Assembly (NCBI RefSeq): GCF_011947365.2
Contig: NZ_JAAVSH020000001.1
Location: 2,117,596 to 2,162,106 of the forward strand
DNA: 44,511 nucleotides
Direction: 5' to 3'
Source of the DNA: an endosymbiont of Lamellibrachia barhami
Lineage (GTDB): Bacteria > Pseudomonadota > Gammaproteobacteria > Chromatiales > Chromatiaceae
Of this stretch, positions 8,328 to 16,598 are shown piece after piece (the first letter of the stretch is position 1; each line of letters starts with the position of its first letter). Position numbers and translations under genes: made by a program. The notes beneath the pieces are model-generated. The model was not told the origin of the DNA. It was given only the letters and a program-made list of their open reading frames with translations, and did no database searches.

Positions 8328-8342
8328 ATTGATGTCCGCTAA

Positions 8343-8623
8343 TCCTCTCTATCCTGAAACAAGTATTCCAGCAAACTCATCGTAAAATAAATATTAGAGC
8401 GCATGCCCGTTACCTAATCCAATGAGATACTCACAGAACAGCACACGACTTGGTCGCACGAGAGTGCTATTTCCTTACTCGACCGATACTACATCCTACA
8501 CTCACGGCCAAGAAAAACCTTTCTCTACTAACGATGCATGATCTGTCTAGGGTCTGTAAGCTTTTTTCCTAATCGACGACTAAGAGGAGCCGCAACTTAC
8601 CAGGCACTTACGGAGAGATAATA
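8343..8623. other. Divergent intergenic region, no gene seen
   Basis: About 280 bases separate the DUF3047 gene from the flavin reductase gene. It should hold both promoters, but I find no convincing paired -35/-10 boxes, repeat or small gene. A GGAGAG Shine-Dalgarno for the reductase lies at its right end. Confidence 0.4.
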
Positions 8624-10339
8624 GTGAAAATCACACCCCGAACATTGTTCGCTTTTGCGATCCTCACCCTCATAGGCGTCTTTTTCGCCATAGGAGCTCT
8701 GACTGGCATCTTTTCACCCGTTCTTCTTATCTCCCTATCCTTGCTTGGCACTTCCCTGCTGGCCGCCAATAAGGTCGTGGCGTGGATAAAGGCCAGAAAA
8801 GTTTACGCAAAATGGCAGAAGCCTTCCACATTCGATCGTAACCTGGTGGTGATTGGGGCGGGATCAGCAGGATTGGTAACTGCCTATATCGCGGCGACGC
8901 TGAAGGCAAAGGTCACGCTGATCGAAAAGCACAAGATGGGTGGCGACTGTCTGAACACTGGATGCGTTCCCTCCAAAGCGTTGATCCGCTCGGCCAAGCT
9001 ACTCTCCCACATGTCTCGTTCCAAAGAGTTCGGCATCCGTAAGGCTCATGCTGACTTTGACTTTGCCGAGGTAATGGAGCGGGTGCAGCGTGTAGTAAAG
9101 ACGGTTGAGCCCCACGACTCAGTGGATCGTTATACCGAACTCGGCGTGGATGTGATTCAGGGCGAAGCGAATATTACCTCACCCTGGAGCGTAGAAATCA
9201 AAACGACGGAGGGCATACAAACCCTTACAACCCGCAACATCGTCATCGCCACCGGAGCCAAGCCCTTTGTGCCGTCGATCCCAGGGCTTGATGAGGTCGG
9301 CTACCTCACCTCCGACAATATCTGGGATCTGCGAGAACGACCACGACGTCTGCTTGTCCTGGGTGGAGGCCCTATTGGATCGGAGATGGCACAGACCTTC
9401 TCCCGCCTGGGTTCACAGGTCACCCAGGTGGAAAGACGGCCCCGACTTCTGATCCGCGAAGACCCGGAGGTGTCGGAAATGGTCATCCAACGCTTCCGCT
9501 CCGAGGGTATCAATGTGCTGCTGGAACACAAGGCAAATCAGTTCCTGATGGAAAACGGCGAGAAAGTCCTGATCGCAGAAGATCTGCAAAACGGAGGGGT
9601 AGAGATACGCATCCCCTTCGATGCGCTGTTAGTGGCGGTAGGCCGTGCAGCCAACCTAAAGGGCTTTGGCTTGGAAGAGTTGGAAATCCCCGCCGGTCGC
9701 ACCATTGAGACCAATAAGTTCCTGCAGACGATCTACCCGAACATCTACGCCGCAGGCGACGTAGCCGGTCCCTTCCAATTCACCCACACCGCTGCTCACC
9801 AGGCGTGGTACGTGGCAGTCAATGCCCTGTTCGATCCCTTCAAAAAGTTTCAGGCAGACTACTCGGTCATCCCCTGGGCCACCTTCGTCGATCCGGAGGT
9901 TGCACGGGTGGGTTTAAATGAGCTCGAAGCCAAGGAACGCGACATTCCCCATGAAGTGACATTGTATGGCATCGACGACCTCGACCGTGCCATTGCCGAC
10001 GGAGAGGCCCACGGCATGATCAAGGTGCTCACTGTGCCGAAGAAGGACAAGATCCTCGGCGTCACCATCGTGGGTGAGCACGCCGGAGACCTGCTTGCAG
10101 AGTATGTGGTGGCCATGCGCCATGGTATTGGCCTCAACAAGATCCTGGACACCATCCACATCTACCCGACCCTGGCTGAAGCCAACAAATATGTGGCCGG
10201 GAACTGGAAACGTGCCCACGCACCTGCAGGTCTATTACGCTGGAGCAAGCGATTTCATTCATGGCGGCGTGGAAAAAATGCAGAAGGAGCGGCAGTAAAC
10301 GAGACATTTACTCCGGCTGGAGAGAAACACAGTCGTTAG
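8624..10339 (+). CDS. Membrane-anchored FAD-dependent disulfide oxidoreductase (mercuric reductase-like)
   Basis: A 571-residue protein from a GTG start with GGAGA 8 nt upstream. Residues about 8-50 form a two-helix membrane anchor (TLFAFAILTLIGVFFAIGAL, then LLISLSLLGTSLLAA). The rest is a class I flavin disulfide reductase: FAD motif VIGAGSAGLVTAY, redox pair CLNTGC near residues 109-114, NAD(P) motif VLGGGPIGSEMA, second FAD box IYAAGDVAGP, and C-terminal catalytic HIYPTLAE. It lacks the N-terminal metal-binding domain and the C-terminal Cys pair of true MerA, so mercury reduction is unlikely to be its role. It probably moves electrons at the inner membrane. Confidence 0.9.
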   Translation: MKITPRTLFAFAILTLIGVFFAIGALTGIFSPVLLISLSLLGTSLLAANKVVAWIKARKVYAKWQKPSTFDRNLVVIGAGSAGLVTAYIAATLKAKVTLIEKHKMGGDCLNTGCVPSKALIRSAKLLSHMSRSKEFGIRKAHADFDFAEVMERVQRVVKTVEPHDSVDRYTELGVDVIQGEANITSPWSVEIKTTEGIQTLTTRNIVIATGAKPFVPSIPGLDEVGYLTSDNIWDLRERPRRLLVLGGGPIGSEMAQTFSRLGSQVTQVERRPRLLIREDPEVSEMVIQRFRSEGINVLLEHKANQFLMENGEKVLIAEDLQNGGVEIRIPFDALLVAVGRAANLKGFGLEELEIPAGRTIETNKFLQTIYPNIYAAGDVAGPFQFTHTAAHQAWYVAVNALFDPFKKFQADYSVIPWATFVDPEVARVGLNELEAKERDIPHEVTLYGIDDLDRAIADGEAHGMIKVLTVPKKDKILGVTIVGEHAGDLLAEYVVAMRHGIGLNKILDTIHIYPTLAEANKYVAGNWKRAHAPAGLLRWSKRFHSWRRGKNAEGAAVNETFTPAGEKHSR

Positions 10340-10621
10340 ATTGTGTAGTTGTTCAGACTTAATCTGGCAGAGAGTGTCAGATGCTGAATTACCGCTAACG
10401 ACGCGGAGCGGACTCTCTCAATTTACCTGAAAACGTGGTGCGTCCCCTGCGGACGATGGTGAGCTTGATACCAATGGAACGGTGGACCAATAGCTCTGAA
10501 TTTCAGGGAAAAAGACGTTTATTCTTCCTGCCCCCCCATGATCCCATTAAATATCCTCACCAATCCCTTTATTTCTAGTTAGTTAGCAGTCATTATTAAG
10601 AAGTCATCTAATATTCAGCTT
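10340..10621. other. Intergenic region, no gene seen
   Basis: About 280 bases without a credible gene. No terminator hairpin with a T-run follows the flavin reductase. The coiled-coil start has no strong Shine-Dalgarno. Confidence 0.35.
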
Positions 10622-11769
10622 ATGTCCCTGAAAAAAACATCAAAAAAGGATCTACAGACAAGGCTTGACCAGCTCAAGGAGAAGGTCGAGACGATAACCA
10701 GTCGTCTCGACCGGCAGTCCTATGCACACAGCAAACTCAAGGGCAAGGTCAAGTACCTTTGGCACGACGCCCACGATCTGTTGGGGGTACGGGCCAGCCT
10801 GCAGTCTCAATTCCAGGGGCTTGCCGATGCGAATGAAGGATTGCCGTACACGTGTCGGCTATTGCAAGAGTCGGATGATCGGCTCGAACAACAGCAAACC
10901 GACCTTGCCCAAACCCTCTCATCGGTTCAACAACAACTGGATGCGCTACAGTGTGATAACGACCTGGGGGGTGAATTGGCATCCCAGGGGCAACACCAGC
11001 AGGAGCTGGTACAGATCACCGAAGGCCTGGCTGCCAAACTACAGGATCTGGAGGAGAGCACCTCACTGGTGGAGCGTGCCGGTGATGAGCTGGAAGCGCG
11101 CATCAACACCCTGGAGGGCAGTGCCTCCGAGATCCTCAAGCGACAGCAGGAACTGGACGAACTCACCCATGGGCTGAATGATCATGTGGAGGTTTTGCCC
11201 GCTCTACAGGCGCGCCTGGATAAACTGACTTCTGACCTCAATACTCTGTGGGACAATGCAGATGGCATGGGTGTCAGCCTGAAACAACAGACCCACATCA
11301 CCACACTGCTGGGTCAGTCTCGCGATGATTTGGCCGACCGTACCGGGGCATTGGAAAACGAGCTCCGCACGTTAGCAGAACAGCAGTCACAGCACCTCAG
11401 TTCGCTATCAGACAAGATGGCCGGGCTTCAGAAGGCACTGGATCACCTCTCCAACCAACCCCAAGACTTACCGGCCAGCGGTAATGACACCCGGCTGCAC
11501 GACTTGGAAGAGACCACTTCACGGGTGGAACGTGCCGGGGATGAGATCCAGGCACGTACCGTGACCCTGGAAAGCGGCGCCGCTGAGTTATCCAGCCAGC
11601 TGCAGGCCATGGAACGGCAGTTATCAGAACGGGTGGAAGAAACCGGCAGCCCTAAGGTGGAACTGGACGATCTGTGCCGCTCCCTTGAGCAGCAGCTCAA
11701 CGGATTAAAGTCTGAACAGTCGGCCAACCATTCCCGCCTCGAAGAATTTGTTACGTATTGCTATTAGGG
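10622..11769 (+). CDS. Coiled-coil protein, probably 3'-truncated
   Basis: The 381 visible residues are almost entirely heptad-rich helix, polar and Gln/Glu/Leu-rich, without signal or membrane segments. A unit repeats internally: LEESTSLVERAGDELEARINTLEGSA near residue 150 and LEETTSRVERAGDEIQARTVTLESGA near residue 300. Earlier halves, such as LWHDAHDLLGV and LWDNADGMGV, also echo each other, pointing to duplication of a unit of about 150 residues. The frame stops (EEFVTYCY) exactly where the inverted cytochrome duplicate begins, so the real protein is probably longer. I recognise no family. Confidence 0.62.
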
Positions 11770-12223
11770 CTGTCCAGTTGGATCGCCTCCATCACCACGC
11801 GAGGGGGTGACATAGGTGAAGCGGTGTCCCACCTCGTGCTGGTCAGGGACGGGATGCCATGACCTATCGTTTGACTGTCTCTACCCCGTCCAGCGAGATC
11901 TTAACACCCGACAGCACAGTTGCCTTGTCATGTATGCCTCGCCACAGATGACGGCGGTCCGGCATGTGACAGGACTGACAACTTTTCCCCTCTTTCGCCT
12001 GAGGGCTTGCCTGCCACTCCTCAAAGGTGTTTTCAAGCAGTTTGCCGTTTAGTGCGTAACCGTCTGTATCGAACTGGTGGCAGGCTGCACAGAAACGGGA
12101 ACTCTCAAAGGCATCCTGTGGTTGCCACCCATTGTGGGGCTGATGGGCGTTTTCAGCCAGCGGCGGGGAGGGTGGAAGTGCCTTGTTTCTGTGTGGGCCA
12201 TGGACTTGAAAATTTCGAAGATG
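11770..12223 (-). repeat. Inverted 452-bp duplicate, right copy
   Basis: The reverse complement matches 5112-5564. The copy is clean above about 11880 and has several indels between 11770 and 11880, which close the cytochrome frame early. The copies diverge at 11770, where the coiled-coil gene begins. Confidence 0.85.
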
Positions 12224-12694
12224 GCAGCCGGCGCAGATCAATCCCTGATTGTAGAGCGGGTCAGTGGGAATAGTCTCTTCCTGGGGGTTGCCGGGGCCGG
12301 TTTCTCCACCGGAGAGCCACGCAACCACTTCATCGGCCTGCTCCGCCAAGGGCGCATGACAATGCAGACAGGCTTGATGTTCTGCCCTGTTGACGGGGTT
12401 CATCTCCATGAGTTGACCCAGCAAGCCGGGGCTCATGGCGTGGGCGTGCAGGCTTCCCTGCCAATCCTGGAGCTGCTGTGGATGGCAGATCCCACAGGCC
12501 CTGGGGTCGAGCGAGGCCTCCAACGCCGGGAAGGAGGCCGGCGCTTCGCCCTGATGTTGCAGCGGACGTTGCCAGTGGCGGGAGAGGAAGGCGCTGATGG
12601 ATGTGTTGGGGTCGTTGTCAGCCATCGCCGTCGAGATCAGCAGCGTAAACACCGACCCGCAGGCAAACAGAAATTTGATCGGGTGATGGTTCAC
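11864..12694 (-). CDS. Multihaem (at least pentahaem) cytochrome c, 5' part
   Basis: A 276-residue reading from a GTG at 12694 whose bases overlap the preceding stop (GTGA), implying coupling. A signal peptide (FLFACGSVFTLLISTAMADN) exports it. Five CXXCH sites are visible: CGICH, CLHCH, CAGCH, CAACH and CQSCH, all within the first 240 residues. MPDRRHLWRGIHD after the fifth site is typical of the cytochrome c554-like multihaem family. The frame ends early (GVETVKR) because of indels; the matching C-terminal half is at 5345-5902. The operon position after a YeeE/YedE transporter suggests a periplasmic electron-transfer role in sulfur-compound metabolism, which is inference. Confidence 0.85.
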   Translation of the reverse strand: MNHHPIKFLFACGSVFTLLISTAMADNDPNTSISAFLSRHWQRPLQHQGEAPASFPALEASLDPRACGICHPQQLQDWQGSLHAHAMSPGLLGQLMEMNPVNRAEHQACLHCHAPLAEQADEVVAWLSGGETGPGNPQEETIPTDPLYNQGLICAGCHLRNFQVHGPHRNKALPPSPPLAENAHQPHNGWQPQDAFESSRFCAACHQFDTDGYALNGKLLENTFEEWQASPQAKEGKSCQSCHMPDRRHLWRGIHDKATVLSGVKISLDGVETVKR

Positions 12695-13434
12695 GCTGAA
12701 GCCTGCTCCAGCGACGCCATCCACTCATCCACCGAAATGGGCAGATACCCCGTTAGCTCCAGGTTGCGGTCTTCAAACACATCCATCCCGGGATGGGCCT
12801 GCTGCCAGGTGGAAATCACAACGTCGCGGTGGGTGAGCAGGGCACGGATATGCGGTTGGAACAGCCTGACCATGGCGCTGATCCAACGGTTCACCGGCCA
12901 GGAGGGCCAAGCGTGCCCGATGGCGAAGCGGGGCAACATTTCGATCATGGTTTCAGCAGGATACCAGGTTTCCCCCGTCACCCAGCGATTGGCGGCAAAC
13001 AGCCCGATAGGCCGACCCCAGGCATCCATGGAGATGCCCACCAGATGGCCGATTGCATCGTCCCCCTGTGGCCAGGGTTCGCTGGTCAGGGGGTAGTCTA
13101 GCGGTCTGGCGCTTTCAGGCATGCCCCCAGCCCGCAAAAAGGTATGGAAATGACCATGCTCATCCGCATCGTTGCGATGGGTGTGATAGTAGTACTGGCT
13201 GTGGGTCTCGTCGTCAAAGACATCATCTTTTGGATAGTGTTCCAGTTCGATAAAATCACCTTGGTCTTTCAACACCTCACCTACCAGGTTGAGACCGATT
13301 CGCTCCAATGCCCGCATACTGGTACGCACCTCAGTGCCTGCTGTCAGCATCACCGCGATTTCTCTGGATGGGAGTTGAGCGGGATCAGGCGGAGTGAGGG
13401 TGGGCAATGGGATATCGAAATTTTTTTTGTTCAC
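12691..13434 (-). CDS. Conserved hypothetical protein (DUF6969-like)
   Basis: A 247-residue soluble protein beginning at GTG 13434, 13 bp after the transporter stop. Distinct segments are LVGEVLKDQGDFIELEHYPKDDVFDDETHSQYYYHTH and EHGHFHTFLRAGGMP, which I associate with the DUF6969 family from memory. The many His residues (HYP, THSQ, HTH, HGHFH) could bind metal. A Trp-rich second half follows (WYPAETMIEMLPRFAIGHAWPSWPVNRW). Its stop overlaps the cytochrome start, so it is the middle gene of the operon. Function unknown. Confidence 0.75.
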   Translation of the reverse strand: MNKKNFDIPLPTLTPPDPAQLPSREIAVMLTAGTEVRTSMRALERIGLNLVGEVLKDQGDFIELEHYPKDDVFDDETHSQYYYHTHRNDADEHGHFHTFLRAGGMPESARPLDYPLTSEPWPQGDDAIGHLVGISMDAWGRPIGLFAANRWVTGETWYPAETMIEMLPRFAIGHAWPSWPVNRWISAMVRLFQPHIRALLTHRDVVISTWQQAHPGMDVFEDRNLELTGYLPISVDEWMASLEQASA

Positions 13435-13447
13435 TCGTTTCTACTCA

Positions 13448-14665
13448 TCAGTTTGAAAGTCCAAAACGGGGTCGCCAGCGTACACCCAGTGCGCTGCCCA
13501 GCAGAGCGCAGGCGATCCAGAGCCAGCCGTGCAGGCTAAGGGAAGCGATGCCCGAAAAAAAAGCGCCAATATTGCAACCATAGGCGATGCGGGCGCCATA
13601 ACCCATCAAAAGACCACCAATGATGGCGGCAGCAAGTGAACGCAGGGGGATGTGGAACCTGGGTGCGAATCGGCCACCCAGTCCGGCGGCGGCCAATGCC
13701 CCGAGCAGGATGCCGATATTCATCACGGAGGTGACATCCTGCAGGATGCCGGCCTGTAGCGCCGACTGCTGGAAAGTGCCGCTCCAGAATGGCGCACTGG
13801 ACGGATCCCAGCCGAGAAGTAGTGCTGCCTTGGCGCCCCACAGGGTAAAGGCCCAGGTGATGGTCCAGGGATGACCCGCAGTCAGCAGGGTTGCGAAATT
13901 GAACAGCGCGAGCAGCAGAGCACCGATGACCAAAGGCCAGGGGCCTGATAACAGACGCCGCCAGCCTCTCTGTGGTGGGGTGGCAGCAGGTTTTTTCCGG
14001 CTGCGCCAGCGACGCAGTAGCAGGGCAAGCAGAGTGATAAAAACCAACTGGATTGAGACAGCGGTTGTGTATCCCAAGGGTTCGGCGAGCGACTGGGTCT
14101 GTAGTGATGGAAGTTGTTGCCACCAGCCCATGTGAAGACTTGCCCAGAAGGATCCTGCACAAAAGGCGAAGAGGGTGATCAGCATTCGCGGTGCACCACC
14201 GCCGGCCTTGTAGAGGGTGCCGGAGCCACAGCCGTCGCCAAGCTGCATGCCGATACCAAACAGAAAGGCACCTGCGGCGACCTGTAGACCTGCTGGAGCC
14301 ACTGCACCTGCTACGCCATGCCCAAAAACAGCGCCACTGCTTAGAATCGGTGCGAACAGCAGTGTGGCAACTGCGAGCATGAGCAGTTGGGCATTTAAAG
14401 CGGCGGTATCACGGTAAAGCATAAAACGCCGGTAGGCACTGGTAAAACCGAAGGCCGCATGTTGCAGGGTGATGCCGAGGGCGACGCCAATCAGGAGCAG
14501 CAGTGCAAGGCGTGGCTCGTTGGTGAGTAAGAGTGGAATCACGACAACCAGCGACAGTAACAGCACCGGCCACTGGATGATGCCTTGCGGTGCATCGTGA
14601 AAGCTGGTTTCAGTTGTGAGCGGCATCTCTGATGATTCCGGTAAGTGCTGCTGGGGTTCGGTCAT
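13448..14665 (-). CDS. YeeE/YedE family (TsuA-like) sulfur-compound transporter
   Basis: A 405-residue polytopic inner-membrane protein, counted from the ATG at 14665. Two homologous halves carry the family signature: GIGMQLGDGCGSGTLYKAGGG in the first, and GARIAYGCNIGAFFSGIAS in the second. The Cys residues in these motifs correspond to those that relay thiosulfate through TsuA. About ten hydrophobic segments are apparent. It lies between the Cys-repeat cytochrome gene (84 bp upstream) and the DUF6969-like gene (13 bp downstream). Thiosulfate or another sulfane-sulfur compound is the likely substrate. Confidence 0.9.
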   Translation of the reverse strand: MTEPQQHLPESSEMPLTTETSFHDAPQGIIQWPVLLLSLVVVIPLLLTNEPRLALLLLIGVALGITLQHAAFGFTSAYRRFMLYRDTAALNAQLLMLAVATLLFAPILSSGAVFGHGVAGAVAPAGLQVAAGAFLFGIGMQLGDGCGSGTLYKAGGGAPRMLITLFAFCAGSFWASLHMGWWQQLPSLQTQSLAEPLGYTTAVSIQLVFITLLALLLRRWRSRKKPAATPPQRGWRRLLSGPWPLVIGALLLALFNFATLLTAGHPWTITWAFTLWGAKAALLLGWDPSSAPFWSGTFQQSALQAGILQDVTSVMNIGILLGALAAAGLGGRFAPRFHIPLRSLAAAIIGGLLMGYGARIAYGCNIGAFFSGIASLSLHGWLWIACALLGSALGVRWRPRFGLSN

Positions 14666-14748
14666 CACTGGGCCGGATTAAGGGTTTGAGCATTCTCAAA
14701 ACCACTGCGTGAATGGACGGCGGGCTGGAACGCCCGCCGCATGACACG

Positions 14749-15546
14749 TTAGTGCATCTTAGCAGAGCAAGGATTTCTCGGCGCGCATGGGTTCTTGGCT
14801 GCGCAGGGATTTTTCGCTGCGCAGGGATTCTTGGCGGCACAGGGATTTTTTGCCCCACAGGGATTCTTGGCGGCACAGGGATTTTTTGCCCCACAGGGGT
14901 TCTTGGCGGCACAAGGATTCATTGCGCCCATCTTGTGGGTCTTGGCGAAGCCCTTCTGTTGTGCCAAAACATAGCCGGTGAGGGCGGCCAGCTCTCTTGA
15001 GTCCCAAGCCAACGCTTTGGCATTCATGGGCCCCATCATACAGAGCTGCACCATCTCATCGGCATATACTGCTTTCAGTTTCTGCTGGTCATCGGCCATG
15101 CGTACATAGTGAGGGTAAGGTTCAGCGAAGGTGGCCTGATAAGAGGCGTTATTGTCATGGCAGGTATTACACGACATGCCATTGGTGCTCAGGCGGGTGT
15201 CCTTGAACAGCTTGCTGCCCTCGGTGGCAAGGGCAGCACTGTTGCCTCGGTAAGGCCTGTAGTCGGCGGGTCGGGTCACTTTTCCGGCCCCGCATGGATT
15301 TTTAGCTGCACAGGGATTTTTTGCGCCGCAGGGATTTTTCGCCGCACAGGGATTCTTGGCCGCACAGGGGTTTTTTGCCGCACAGGGGTTGCAGGGATTG
15401 TGCATCTTCATCGCCTGCTTGGCGGCGCAGGGGTTTCTGGCCCCACAGGGATTGGCGGCATAAAGGGGTGCGCTGCTCAGGGCAAATGTGGCCAGGCAAC
15501 CTGAGAGAATGGCATTTAGCGTCTTTTTTCGTGTGGTGAGTTTCAT
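14749..15546 (-). CDS. Monohaem cytochrome c flanked by NPC-rich cysteine arrays
   Basis: A 265-residue exported protein; signal peptide KTLNAILSGCLATFALSSAPLYAA and CAGGAGAA Shine-Dalgarno. The mature N-terminus has nine Asn-Pro-Cys motifs, mostly as the hexapeptide NPCAAK or NPCGAK. Then comes a cytochrome c-like domain of about 110 residues with one haem site CNTCH (about residue 125) and a downstream MGPMNAKALAW segment that could supply the Met ligand. The C-terminus has nine more NPC hexapeptides. The arrays would give 18 regularly spaced Cys. Metal binding or disulfide-linked wall or surface anchoring are possible roles. It leads the operon with the YeeE/YedE transporter. Confidence 0.88.
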   Translation of the reverse strand: MKLTTRKKTLNAILSGCLATFALSSAPLYAANPCGARNPCAAKQAMKMHNPCNPCAAKNPCAAKNPCAAKNPCGAKNPCAAKNPCGAGKVTRPADYRPYRGNSAALATEGSKLFKDTRLSTNGMSCNTCHDNNASYQATFAEPYPHYVRMADDQQKLKAVYADEMVQLCMMGPMNAKALAWDSRELAALTGYVLAQQKGFAKTHKMGAMNPCAAKNPCGAKNPCAAKNPCGAKNPCAAKNPCAAKNPCAAKNPCAPRNPCSAKMH

Positions 15547-15700
15547 CGTGTTTCTCCTGGGTAAAAAGCGGTAACGAGTATCTTTTGTATTTTGTTTTCC
15601 GTCCGTTAGTCGCTCTGATACGGAGATCCTTACAGTTTGGTTTCGGAAATGGTCTGTTTTTTTGTGTGGATGCCATGGTGAATCAGTAATGTCCCCGCCG

Positions 15701-15794
15701 ACAAGGTGAGTGCGATCAAGATAAGGGTTGTGATGCCGGGTTACGGTTTTACATCTCCATGTTATGCTCGCGGCTTTATCATTCCAGGAGTGCT
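15701..15794 (+). repeat. 94-bp perfect direct repeat, left copy
   Basis: This matches 21163-21256 base for base and in the same orientation. In the right copy it is the 5' region of the RNase D gene; here it leads to no gene. CCCCGCCG precedes both copies, but with 14 extra bases in the right copy. Confidence 0.92.
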
Positions 15795-15803
15795 TCGGCG
15801 AGG

Positions 15804-15932
15804 GGGTGTAACGAAATAAAATGTTACACCCAAGGCATGCGTGTTAGATAGATCTATAACCAACTGATTAATAATGATAAATGTATATTGTACAGCCTTG
15901 ATCTGCTTATAAATGCTCGTTTTGTTACACCC
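15804..15932 (+). promoter_or_regulatory. Candidate enhancer (UAS) sites for a sigma-54 activator
   Basis: A palindrome GGGTGTAAC-N10-GTTACACCC (15804-15831) and a further TGTTACACCCC (about 15922-15932) lie 90-230 bp before a sigma-54 promoter. The TGTAAC/GTTACA dyad is a plausible site for the NtrC-type regulator encoded close by. Confidence 0.5.
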
Positions 15933-16008
15933 CGAAAAGATATTTCTGCTCTCTTTCCTATCATTCTATCTGCTTGATTTTAGGTCAGTAATCTTAAATT
16001 GCATGTAG

Positions 16009-16024
16009 TGGTACGTTTTTTGCT
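16009..16024 (+). promoter_or_regulatory. Sigma-54 (-24/-12) promoter
   Basis: TGGTACGTTTTTTGCT has GG at 16010-16011 and GC at 16022-16023 with ten bases between, matching TGGCACG-N4-TTGCW almost fully. It would start transcription near 16034, about 150 bp before the small basic protein gene. The enhancer-like palindromes upstream and the NtrC-type gene nearby support it. Confidence 0.7.
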
Positions 16025-16184
16025 TGAGGTTAAGTCAGCGCATTGAAAAAACGGTCAGCAGGGATCAATAGTGAGTTTAAGACCGTAATGGATATGCCAT
16101 TTACTCCAGGATTGTTTGTTGGTGAGGAAATTAAAATTCTGGGTGCTACAAATACAAATCGTAAGTATAGAAGGGGATAAGTCA

Positions 16185-16418
16185 ATGAAATATCAAAAGC
16201 TAGTAAATGAGCTTGACAGCCTTTTGGATTCTGCCACCAAGCAGTGTCATAAGCGCCAAGATGAGTTTAAATTCTTTCTCGGGCAGCTTAAGGCGGAGAA
16301 GAAAAAACTGCGCAAGAAACTGGAAAGAAAAAATAACAAAGCTATGCGTAGGAAGCTAAAGAAAGACCTGAGCCTGATAGAAAACGCATACGCTAATCTG
16401 GGTGCTTTAACTTATTAA
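16185..16418 (+). CDS. Small basic coiled-coil protein, 77 aa
   Basis: The ATG at 16185 follows AAGGGGAT at a good distance, which decides this start over an earlier in-frame ATG. The 77 residues are helical and highly Lys-rich in the middle (KAEKKKLRKKLERKNNKAMRRKLKKDLS), with no signal or membrane segment. I know no family. It is the first gene after the sigma-54 promoter and 66 bp before a small membrane protein gene, so it is probably the main target of the neighbouring two-component system. Confidence 0.65.
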   Translation: MKYQKLVNELDSLLDSATKQCHKRQDEFKFFLGQLKAEKKKLRKKLERKNNKAMRRKLKKDLSLIENAYANLGALTY

Positions 16419-16484
16419 ACCTATACAAAATACGTTAATCGTTTCTGAATGAAAGAAGTTTAATTCGACAATAAGGTGCTTCAA

Positions 16485-16598
16485 ATGCAATCTGAAGACA
16501 ATACGAAAAGCTTAGAATTTCCAGCTGACGTTTTTATCATGCCTGTGCTGTTTATTTTCGCAGTGATTTCCTTGGTAGCGTTATTAAGCATGATCTAA
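16485..16598 (+). CDS. Small single-span membrane protein, 37 aa
   Basis: A 37-residue frame, ATG preceded by AAGGTG at 7 nt. Residues about 1-15 are polar (QSEDNTKSLEFPADV); the rest is one hydrophobic helix (FIMPVLFIFAVISLVALLSMI). It lies 66 bp after the basic coiled-coil gene and is probably on the same sigma-54 transcript. Size and form resemble small regulatory or complex-stabilising membrane proteins, but no family is recognised. Confidence 0.55.
   Translation: MQSEDNTKSLEFPADVFIMPVLFIFAVISLVALLSMI

Noticed and set aside
8624-10339. Mercuric reductase assignment
   Set aside because: No N-terminal metal-binding domain, no C-terminal Cys pair and no mer genes nearby.
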